From Desulfobacteraceae bacterium (GTDB taxonomy: Bacteria > Desulfobacterota > Desulfobacteria > Desulfobacterales > SURF-15): a stretch of 27,275 nt of DNA. The first letter of the stretch is position 1, and each line of letters starts with the position of its first letter. Made by a program: the position numbers and the translations under genes. The notes beneath the pieces were generated by a model, which made no database searches, was not told where the DNA came from, and worked only from the letters and a program-made list of their open reading frames with translations. The DNA lies in assembly GCA_003599475.1 (NCBI GenBank), contig QZKK01000215.1, positions 1 through 27,275 on the forward strand, in the 5' to 3' direction. Of this stretch, positions 15,950-23,333 are shown in pieces.

Positions 15950-17317
15950 ATGGAAAACGAAGCGATCAATCCGGCAAACGGAAAGACAATCCGGAGGTAC
16001 GATAAGACTTCTGCCGAAGAGGCGTATCTCCGGATCGGTAAGGCTCATGACGCCTTCGGCTTGTGGCGAAGCAAATCCTTTACCGAACGGGCGGCTGTAT
16101 TCAAAAATATTTCCAGGATCCTGCGCAAAAACAATGAGGAATACAGCCGGCTGATTACGATTGAAATGGGCAAGCCGATTCGGGACAGCCGTGCCGAAGT
16201 CGAAAAATGCGCCTGGGTGTGCGAGTATTTCGGAGAACATGCAGAGGAGATGCTTAAACCCGAGCCGGTACGAATGGAGGCAGGAAAAAGCTATGTCTCT
16301 TTTCATCCCCTGGGCGTCGTCCTGGCGATCATGCCGTGGAATTATCCGTTCTGGCAGGTTTTCCGGTTTGCCGCACCCGCCCTGATGGCCGGAAACGCGG
16401 CGGTATTGAAGCATGCTTCGAACGTCCCGGGGTGCTCCCTGGCAATCGAGAAGATCATGGATCAGGCAGGGGCGCCGGAAAATCTTTTTCGGAGCGTTCT
16501 CCTGCCCGGAAAGCGTGTGGAAGAGCTCATCGAACATCCCCTGGTCCGTGCCGTAACCCTTACCGGCAGCACCGGTACGGGAAGGGGAGTGGCCGCGCAT
16601 GCGAGCCGGCTGCTCAAGAAGTCCGTTTTGGAACTCGGCGGAAGCGACCCTTACGTGGTGCTTGAGGACGCCGATCTGGAAAAAACGGTAGAGGCCTGCG
16701 TTGCCGCCCGCCTTTTGAATTCAGGTCAAAGCTGTATCGCAGCGAAACGATTCGTGGTGGTAGAAGCGGTGCGGAACCGGTTCGAAGAGATGCTCGTCGA
16801 GCGGATGAAATCCAAGAAAATGGGAGACCCCCTGGACGAAGCCGTTGAAATCGGTCCGATGGCACGTCCCGACCTGCGGCAGGATCTGCACAGGCAGGTC
16901 CGCGAAAGCATCGCAAAAGGGGCGGACTGTCTCTTAGGGGGAGAGATACCGCAGGGAGAAGGCAACTTTTATCCGGCCACGGTGTTGACCAATGTCCGGA
17001 AAGGGATGCCTGCCTATGACGAGGAGACATTCGGCCCGGTTGCGGCCGTTATTTCAGTGAGGGACGAGACGGAAGCCGTCCTCGTTGCCAACGACACCCG
17101 TTACGGACTCGGGGCTGCCGTCTTTACCCGGGATATCGAACGCGGAGAAAAGATCGCCAGGGATCGGCTGGAAGCCGGGAGCTGCTTTGTCAATGCATTC
17201 GTCAAGTCCGATCCGCGGCTGCCTTTCGGCGGGATCAAGGAAAGCGGCTACGGGCGAGAGCTGTCCGCATACGGCATCAAGGAATTCGTGAACATAAAGA
17301 CCGTTTATCTGCAGTAG
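15950..17317 (+). CDS. NAD(P)-dependent aldehyde dehydrogenase, succinate-semialdehyde type
   Basis: The 455-residue protein belongs to the aldehyde dehydrogenase superfamily. The catalytic nucleophile is Cys262 in NSGQSCIAAKR and the general base is Glu228 in LELGGSDP; their 34-residue spacing equals that of the classical enzymes (268/302). LAIMPWNYPFWQ and GSTGTGRGVA are the usual cofactor-site elements. Length and the opening INPANGKTIRRYDKTS fit the GabD/Sad-like group, which oxidises succinate semialdehyde to succinate; the true substrate remains inferred. I chose ATG 15950, with GGAGG four bases upstream, over an upstream ATG at 15770 whose added 60 residues do not resemble the family. 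It has no pathway neighbours here. Confidence 0.92.
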   Translation: MENEAINPANGKTIRRYDKTSAEEAYLRIGKAHDAFGLWRSKSFTERAAVFKNISRILRKNNEEYSRLITIEMGKPIRDSRAEVEKCAWVCEYFGEHAEEMLKPEPVRMEAGKSYVSFHPLGVVLAIMPWNYPFWQVFRFAAPALMAGNAAVLKHASNVPGCSLAIEKIMDQAGAPENLFRSVLLPGKRVEELIEHPLVRAVTLTGSTGTGRGVAAHASRLLKKSVLELGGSDPYVVLEDADLEKTVEACVAARLLNSGQSCIAAKRFVVVEAVRNRFEEMLVERMKSKKMGDPLDEAVEIGPMARPDLRQDLHRQVRESIAKGADCLLGGEIPQGEGNFYPATVLTNVRKGMPAYDEETFGPVAAVISVRDETEAVLVANDTRYGLGAAVFTRDIERGEKIARDRLEAGSCFVNAFVKSDPRLPFGGIKESGYGRELSAYGIKEFVNIKTVYLQ

Positions 17318-17326
17318 AGATCGATG

Positions 17327-17364
17327 AGCTGAAAGTCGAAGGCTGAAAGTGAAAAGCTGGAAGC
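17327..17364. repeat. Imperfect GCTGAAAG direct repeats after the aldehyde dehydrogenase gene
   Basis: AGCTGAAAGT (17327-17336) is followed by GGCTGAAAGT (17341-17350) and a related AAAAGCTGGAAGCC. The same unit recurs on the other side of the next small gene at 17769-17784, so the small coiled-coil gene is bracketed by one repeat family. Confidence 0.55.
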
Positions 17365-17453
17365 CGCAAGGAAAGACCATCATCAGGGCGACATTCTTCA
17401 AATAGCCAAAACGCAATAAAATAACATAAACTTTTTCTGCAAGGAGGATTACG

Positions 17454-17756
17454 ATGCAGGTAGAAGATTTTTGCAGCCAGATGGAACGACAACTCATTGC
17501 CTTCAAGGAATCGCTCGGAAAAATCGAGCAGAAGCTCGACGATGGCGGAACCCAGGCCAAGCAGCAGATTCTGCCCGTCGTTGGCGACATCAAGAATCTG
17601 TTGACCGAGCTGAATCTCCAGAAGGAAAGACTGGAAAATGAATGCCCCACCGATTGGTCGGATGAGAAAACCCAAATGGAAGATCTCGTCGGCCAGATCG
17701 GCTCTCACATCGACCGTACCTGGACCCAGCTACCGCAGGGAAATGTGGGCGGATAG
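17454..17756 (+). CDS. Small coiled-coil protein of unknown function
   Basis: The 100-residue product is polar and mostly helical, with heptad-like spacing in FKESLGKIEQKLDD and in LLTELNLQKERLEN, so a coiled-coil dimer is likely. It has a single Cys near the N-terminus and another in ENECPTDW, and no signal peptide or membrane helix. AAGGAGG stands six bases before the ATG, a strong site that supports real expression. No family is recognised. It lies between the aldehyde dehydrogenase and the convergent PrkA-type gene, bracketed by GCTGAAAG repeats. Confidence 0.75.
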   Translation: MQVEDFCSQMERQLIAFKESLGKIEQKLDDGGTQAKQQILPVVGDIKNLLTELNLQKERLENECPTDWSDEKTQMEDLVGQIGSHIDRTWTQLPQGNVGG

Positions 17757-17842
17757 CTCAAAGACCAAAGCTGAAAGCTGAAAGCAGAAGTGTCGGGAAT
17801 TCGGATTTTCCTTGGAGCTTTGAGCTTTCAACTTTCAGCTCC
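17756..17842. terminator. Repeat-built hairpin between convergent genes, possible bidirectional terminator
   Basis: The left arm holds GCTCAAAG (17756-17763) and overlapping AGCTGAAAG copies (17769-17777 and 17776-17784). The right arm holds CTTTGAGC (17818-17825) and CTTTCAGCT (17832-17840), their exact complements, though in an order that allows only one pairing at a time. The right arm is also bounded by GGAGCT and AGCTCC (17814-17842). It fills the 86-base gap between two convergent stops. Confidence 0.45.
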
Positions 17843-20119
17843 TCAGTGTGCGAACTTTTCCGCCAGATTGTTGTCGATGACGTACATGCAGACTTCTTTC
17901 GCCCCCTGCTTGGTGTAGCGGAACTTGCTGCAGAGGTTGTCCAGGAGGTAGGTGACGTCGGCCTGGATCCGTTTGTCGTAGGTCTTGAATGCCGTCCTGT
18001 CGAAGTCTCTGAGCGCCCGGCGAAAGTTTTCATTCTGCAGGAAAGGATCGAGTACGTTTTCCTTCAAATTATAGGTGTAGCGTTCGTGCAGCGAAGAGAA
18101 AATTTCGGTTTCCACAAGCGGTTTGTCCTGCAGCATGATTTCCTGCGGCAGGGTGGTGGCCGTATACTCCTTCTGGGTTTCTTCACGGAAAGCCAGGCGC
18201 CGCGGGTTCGACGCCTCGGCCCCCAGCAGATGCTTTTCGATCATTTCGAAGAAATCGGGGGTGATCTCCAGCCTGTCGCCGGTGAACCTGCAGGTGACGA
18301 CGGAGCCTATTTCGAAATTGATGGCAAACAGGTAGTTCTGGATGTCCCTCGTGATCTGGTCGGGATTGTAGTAATAGAGCGCTTCTTTGACTTCCTGCAA
18401 CACCCAGTAGTTGTACATCCGAAGCAATGAGTCGAGAAATCCCCTCGGTATGACGGAATTCAGCTCCGGCCCAACTTTGCTGAAGAAGTTATACAGCATG
18501 GACATGTTGATGAGCTTGTCCTCGGCGGCATATGTAGAGTAGAACTCATTGAATATCTTGATGGAATCGCGTCCGGAAATTCCCTGGTCCCCATCGCTTT
18601 CCGATTCTGCGATGATCCGCTTCCGGCGTTTGGAGGTCAGCCGTTTTCGGTCCTGGTCGGTAAGCCACGTGGGGATATGGCCCGAGTAGATTTCCATCTT
18701 CAGGAGGTGCAGATTCTCATCGCAGTAGAGGCTGTAATTCAATGGATTTCCGATCCATTCCAGCAGCGCTTCGGATCGGGTGTTCAGACGGGTCGAGATG
18801 ATGACCCTGGCGAAGTTTTCCAGTACCCGGGGCAGAAAGCTCTTATCGATATGCCTGCCGAAGATGTTGCGGTAGATTTCCACCTCGGTTGAAAGATCCA
18901 TGACATACGGAATCTTGATGTACTCCACGCGATCCAGGAAAGACTGATACCCGTTGAGGTTCATTTCATCTTCCGGATTCATTACCGCAAGAAGGAGAGA
19001 GTTCACATTCTCCTCGATGTCCTCTACTTTGTGAACCCCTTCGCTGATGATGTTGTGAAGCTCGATGAGCCGATCGATATTGTGGGTCTTGATGTCCATC
19101 AAAGCATAGATGCCGTTGTTTGTCTTTGCGTACTGGGAAAAAATGTATTTGACCTGGCCGCCGTCATTTAAGGTGTTGTTGATCTGTTTTTGCAGCATCG
19201 GGTTTCTCAGTATGTTTTCTTTGAGCGGCCTGTCCCCGGGATTGAAAACGCTGATCCCCTCGCCCAGTCGCCTGTTGAACCGATAGGGCCGGGCGTAGAG
19301 CATCTTAAAGACGCTCTGCGGATCCTCGAGCTTGTCCAGCAGCGCCTGGTATAAAGAACTGCAGATCGTGCAGGGTGTGTCTTTGAAAACCCAGTCGAAC
19401 TCCTTTTCGCGGAACAGCTTTTCCCCAAACGGGTGATCCCTGAAAAGATCCTCCAGGAATGCCCGTCGATATGCTTTTGGAATCATCACGATCGGATCAT
19501 CGTGGCTTGGACAAGGGATTTCGAGTTCTCCCTGAGTGGACGCTTCGAACATCCGCAAAACATCCTCTCTGTGTTCCTGTTCGAGCATCTGGCACACGGT
19601 GAGCAGAGCCGGACTGCTTTCGCGATCCAGGGAGGCGCCGAACAGGTTGCGTTCGAAGCGCCAGACGGCTTCATAACGAAGACCGTTTTCCGTTGCGGCG
19701 TATTTTTCAAACTTCATCAGCAGATTGTTCAGGAAGGTGCTCTTTCCGCAGCCCGGAGGGCCTTTGAAAATGTAGATCTTGTTTTGCTGCGCTCCCCGTT
19801 TGAGCGCTTCCACCAGCCGAACCAGCCGGTTGGCAAAAAGACGGTCGGCAAAATACGGATGGTCCGAATCCTCGACGAAGAGACGGTGGCAGTCGTAATA
19901 GACGAAATCGATCGACTCCGGGTCTCCGGGATACTCGTCTTTGCCTGCACCGATCAGATCCGTGACCATATGATGAAGCACCTGGAAAACATTCCGCATG
20001 ACGGTTTCGGGGCGGCGGACCAGTTCTTTGAGGTAATCCTCGAAGGAGACTACCGTGCGCTGATCCATCTCGCTCATGTTGTTTCTAAGATGTCTCAGGG
20101 CAAAATTGATATTATCCAT
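17843..20119 (-). CDS. Second PrkA-type serine protein kinase / AAA+ protein
   Basis: The product is 758 residues from the chosen start. The P-loop GPPGCGKST is at about 120-128, after the segment FADRLFANRLVRLVEALKRGAQQ. NNGIYALMDIKTHNIDRL and LLLAVMNPED occupy the places of Walker B and sensor 1 in PrkA. The C-terminal third, ending KFRYTKQGAKEVCMYVIDN, matches the PrkA C-terminal kinase-like region. A CxxC (PCTIC) and a charged linker (RKRLTSKRRKR) are extra features. It differs strongly from the other PrkA in this cluster. The upstream ATG at 20149 has no good ribosome site; ATG 20119 has GAGG six bases before it. It is the last gene of the prkA-DUF444-spoVR run, 75 bases after spoVR. Kinase activity is assumed from the family. 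Confidence 0.87.
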   Translation of the reverse strand: MDNINFALRHLRNNMSEMDQRTVVSFEDYLKELVRRPETVMRNVFQVLHHMVTDLIGAGKDEYPGDPESIDFVYYDCHRLFVEDSDHPYFADRLFANRLVRLVEALKRGAQQNKIYIFKGPPGCGKSTFLNNLLMKFEKYAATENGLRYEAVWRFERNLFGASLDRESSPALLTVCQMLEQEHREDVLRMFEASTQGELEIPCPSHDDPIVMIPKAYRRAFLEDLFRDHPFGEKLFREKEFDWVFKDTPCTICSSLYQALLDKLEDPQSVFKMLYARPYRFNRRLGEGISVFNPGDRPLKENILRNPMLQKQINNTLNDGGQVKYIFSQYAKTNNGIYALMDIKTHNIDRLIELHNIISEGVHKVEDIEENVNSLLLAVMNPEDEMNLNGYQSFLDRVEYIKIPYVMDLSTEVEIYRNIFGRHIDKSFLPRVLENFARVIISTRLNTRSEALLEWIGNPLNYSLYCDENLHLLKMEIYSGHIPTWLTDQDRKRLTSKRRKRIIAESESDGDQGISGRDSIKIFNEFYSTYAAEDKLINMSMLYNFFSKVGPELNSVIPRGFLDSLLRMYNYWVLQEVKEALYYYNPDQITRDIQNYLFAINFEIGSVVTCRFTGDRLEITPDFFEMIEKHLLGAEASNPRRLAFREETQKEYTATTLPQEIMLQDKPLVETEIFSSLHERYTYNLKENVLDPFLQNENFRRALRDFDRTAFKTYDKRIQADVTYLLDNLCSKFRYTKQGAKEVCMYVIDNNLAEKFAH

Positions 20120-20194
20120 AAACTGCCTCAAAACATGGATTTGTTTCATCGGGGGAACCGTTCAGCCGCAAAGGCCCGCTTCCCTGCGTTGGGA

Positions 20195-21838
20195 TTATAC
20201 ATTCTTTCTTGAAAGCTTGCGCCCCTCCATCGTGTATACGATACGCTGCCATTTTTTTTCGGCTTCATCCGTTTCCGTGCGGACCCCGCTCGGCGGGGTA
20301 AATCCAAGAGGCGGTTTGGAAGCCGAGACCCGTTCCTGTGTCTCCAACTGGACCGGTCCTCCCCAGAGAAACTCGATGCCGAGCATCGTGTTGTGGATAT
20401 ATTCCTTCACCAGCGGCCGTCCTTCGAACCGGTGCATCAGATAGAGCGTACCCTTTTTCGCTTTTTCCAAATCGATTTCGATATAGGGAGGATGATAAAG
20501 GGTGTCGAGCACCATCTGCCGGTATTGGCCCGCTTCCCGGCTTTTGACGAAATACTCCCATTCAGATCTCTCTGAATTGAGGCGTTTTCCCGTGACGAAA
20601 AGTTTGTTTTTAGTGACAAACTCCTGATCCACGAAGGTGTTGATGAAAATGAAATCGCACATGTTTTCCCGTATCGAGAAGATCAGTTCTTTGCCCTGGG
20701 CGGTGTTTGCATCGTATCGGCTGCGGGCCTGCGCATCCTTCAAACGCGAGAACTCAACAGAATATCTGCCTCTGTCGCCTCCGGCTTCGATGTGCTCGAA
20801 GAGGCGCATGCCGAGTGCATAGGGGTTGAGCCCAACACGGGGCAATGCGGTGACTCCCGCATGCACCCGCGCGAAATCGACTTCGTGTCCTTCGATCCGA
20901 CTGTCTTTGAAAAAGAGCTTTTCGTGCCAGTAGCTGGCCCACCCCTCATTCATGATCTTGGTTCTGATCTGGGGGGAGAAGAAAAGCGCCGTGTTGCGCA
21001 CCACCTGCATGACAGATTTCATCCATCGATTTTCTTCTCTGTTCAAGAATTCGGAATGTTCCATGATGAACTCGATGAGATCCTTGGGGCGCCTCAGCCG
21101 GACATTCCTATGCTTATCGTAGAGCGCTTTGAACTCGGGATATTTGCGATCGATTTCGGATAAAAAAACCTCCTCCCCGACGACCTTATCTTCCCTCCTG
21201 CAGCGGTTGTACCTTTCGATTTCCTTGAAGTATTCGTTCGAAGGCACCTTTTTTGTGGACTGAAGGAACACGTCGAAGTAAAAATCGACTTTTTTGGCGT
21301 TTCTGCTCCCATTCTTCGGCACCGAATTGCCAAGCTCCAAATGGTATCCGACCAGATTGTCGATGCCGCGGGTAAATTCGATAATATAGTCGACCCACCG
21401 TCCTTTGTCGGATCTCATTTTCGCAATCATCCGTTTATCGGAAAGGGCCTGTCCGGTAAAATCATCGTTCCATGTACGTTGAAAATAGAGATTGTTCTGG
21501 AAAAAATCGATGTGGGCAAGAACATGATAGAAGATCATCACGTTGAGCCAGTCCGGATTGTTGTCGTTGTAGAAAGAGATCGCCGGCCGCGTGTTGATCA
21601 CGGTCTCGTAAGGGTTTCCGGGGTACAGCTCGTATCTTCCCTTTTCACGGATGACTTCCACATCGTGCACCCAATAGTCGTAGAGAGTCGGAATCATCAG
21701 CTTTCCGGAGAGCTCCAGCAGATCCCGGTTGGTTACGATATACTCAAGAGTTTCATCGTGGAAGCTGAGCCCTTCATCGCGTGCCCGCACCTTGCAGCCT
21801 TCCATGATTTTTTTGGTATGCTGTTCGATCAACTCCAT
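20195..21838 (-). CDS. spoVR: SpoVR-family protein
   Basis: The 547-residue protein matches the SpoVR/YcgB family throughout. YPGNPYETVINTRPAISFYND and HVLAHIDFFQNN lie in the first third, MNEGWASYWHEKL at about 296-308, and a C-terminal part with ENMCDFIFINTFVDQEFV. Conserved His and Glu residues (for example in HVLAHIDFF and WHEKL) suggest a metal site, but no activity is established to my knowledge. In Bacillus SpoVR affects spore cortex formation; in non-spore-forming bacteria the homologue travels with PrkA/YeaG and YeaH and is linked to starvation response. The gene sits 100 bases after the DUF444 gene in the same direction. The ATG has a modest GGGGAA seven bases upstream. Confidence 0.94.
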   Translation of the reverse strand: MELIEQHTKKIMEGCKVRARDEGLSFHDETLEYIVTNRDLLELSGKLMIPTLYDYWVHDVEVIREKGRYELYPGNPYETVINTRPAISFYNDNNPDWLNVMIFYHVLAHIDFFQNNLYFQRTWNDDFTGQALSDKRMIAKMRSDKGRWVDYIIEFTRGIDNLVGYHLELGNSVPKNGSRNAKKVDFYFDVFLQSTKKVPSNEYFKEIERYNRCRREDKVVGEEVFLSEIDRKYPEFKALYDKHRNVRLRRPKDLIEFIMEHSEFLNREENRWMKSVMQVVRNTALFFSPQIRTKIMNEGWASYWHEKLFFKDSRIEGHEVDFARVHAGVTALPRVGLNPYALGMRLFEHIEAGGDRGRYSVEFSRLKDAQARSRYDANTAQGKELIFSIRENMCDFIFINTFVDQEFVTKNKLFVTGKRLNSERSEWEYFVKSREAGQYRQMVLDTLYHPPYIEIDLEKAKKGTLYLMHRFEGRPLVKEYIHNTMLGIEFLWGGPVQLETQERVSASKPPLGFTPPSGVRTETDEAEKKWQRIVYTMEGRKLSRKNV

Positions 21839-21938
21839 CGGCTGTTCCCCATTCGTTCATCCCGTATTCCCGTCAGGGCGGGGTTGAGGTTCATCGCTGA
21901 GTCTAAGTTTGAAGGCCAAGGCCTGCTTCCGATCGGCT

Positions 21939-23333
21939 CTATTCCGATGTCAGCAGCTTGATCCCATCGATGAGGCGCTTCTCGTCGGCATCGTCCTGGA
22001 AGATATCGAGCCGGATCAGGTCCGGCTTCTGATTGAGCAGATCCGAATTCTTGAGGTATCTCTCCACTTCGGTCTGGGAACGCGCCCCGCCCGCGTGTTC
22101 GGCGATCGTGATCCCCACGCGGTTGGCATAGGTAAGCATCGTCTTCAGTTCCGGAATCGAATCCCGGCCGGTCGTGTCCCAATCGTCGCCATCGGTGCCG
22201 TGGAACAGATAGATGTTGTAGTCGGCAGCCAGATTGTCCCGCCGCACGATTTCGTTTACCAGGCGGTAGGCGGCGGCGATTTTGGTTCCGCCCGCCACAT
22301 TCGAATTGTAGTAGGTATAAAAATCCGGCACCTCGGTCGCCTCGGTGTCGTGGAGGATAAACCGGGTTTCCACCTGACGGCTGTACTGGTACAACAGCCA
22401 GCTATAGATCAATACGTGTTGTGCCACGATCAGTTCCGTCGTTTTCCCGAGCATGGAACCCGAATAGTCGCGGACGAAAAAGACCAGCGCCTGCGACTCG
22501 TAATCTTTTTCCCGGGAAAGGACCCGGTAAACCATATCCGTCGGAGAGATCAGAAAGCGGGAGGTGTCGATCGGCTCGGCTTCCGAAGCATTGCCGAGTG
22601 CGATATTGGTCGTCAGGATCTTTCGTATGGTGGCTTTTTTGTCCAAAAACTGGCCGCTTCCCTCGTTCCTGTCCGTGAGGTCGTAGGTAAAATGGGTAAG
22701 CGATCGCTTGTTTCCCTTTTTCTTCAGGTTCGGGAGTTTGAATTTTTCCGTAAGAATCCGCCCGATGTCATAGGCATTGGATTCAAGCTCGTGGGCAGCG
22801 CCTTCGCCCTGGCCGGGCCCCTGCGCGCCTCCCGAATCCTGGCCTCGAATCGGCTGGCGACCGATGACCTCGCCTTCTTCCCCGTCGCCGGCTCCGCCGG
22901 TGCTGCCGCCTCCGCCCTCCTGGCTGGAGTCTTCCTCCCCCCGGTCATGAATCAGCTTCTCTTCGATGGTGGTCGGGACCACCACGATTTTTTCCGAGGC
23001 GTCTTTTCCCGGTTTGATCAGGCGGCCCATGCGTATTTTCCTGGGAAATCCGTCCTTTTCCCGCTGGTTGTCTCTTTCGAGCAGCTCATCGATCGAACTG
23101 AGGCGGGTATGATAAGAGTTCCCGAGCGAGGCAGTCATTTGAAGGGAAAACATGTCCGATTGCTCATAGATTCCCTTGATCTCAAGAGTTTTTTCCGGGG
23201 GCGGGTCCGGGTCATGGGACCCGCCCCCGTTCAACTCCAAAAGCCTCCTGCGCTCCTGCTCCAGGCTCAACCCTTCTCCGATTTGCCCGGTGATCCGGTA
23301 TGGTTTCTTCGGGTTCATCTCTTTAATGCTCAT
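21939..23333 (-). CDS. yeaH: DUF444 (YeaH-like) protein with von Willebrand A-type domain
   Basis: About 464 residues. The MIDAS-like metal motif DYSGS is at 289-293 in VFFVRDYSGSMLGKT, and the later VAGGTKI and FHGTDGDDW complete a von Willebrand A-type fold. A Gly/Ser/Glu-rich low-complexity linker (about residues 132-185) separates it from a basic N-terminal part. DUF444 proteins accompany PrkA and SpoVR and probably act as scaffold or metal-dependent binding partner. The start is uncertain. ATG 23333 overlaps the end of prkA and abuts AGGAGG with no gap. ATG 23318, four bases after the prkA stop, has the same AGGAGG 15 bases upstream. A GTG at 23372 is less likely. Either way translation is coupled to prkA. 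Confidence 0.92.
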   Translation of the reverse strand: MSIKEMNPKKPYRITGQIGEGLSLEQERRRLLELNGGGSHDPDPPPEKTLEIKGIYEQSDMFSLQMTASLGNSYHTRLSSIDELLERDNQREKDGFPRKIRMGRLIKPGKDASEKIVVVPTTIEEKLIHDRGEEDSSQEGGGGSTGGAGDGEEGEVIGRQPIRGQDSGGAQGPGQGEGAAHELESNAYDIGRILTEKFKLPNLKKKGNKRSLTHFTYDLTDRNEGSGQFLDKKATIRKILTTNIALGNASEAEPIDTSRFLISPTDMVYRVLSREKDYESQALVFFVRDYSGSMLGKTTELIVAQHVLIYSWLLYQYSRQVETRFILHDTEATEVPDFYTYYNSNVAGGTKIAAAYRLVNEIVRRDNLAADYNIYLFHGTDGDDWDTTGRDSIPELKTMLTYANRVGITIAEHAGGARSQTEVERYLKNSDLLNQKPDLIRLDIFQDDADEKRLIDGIKLLTSE

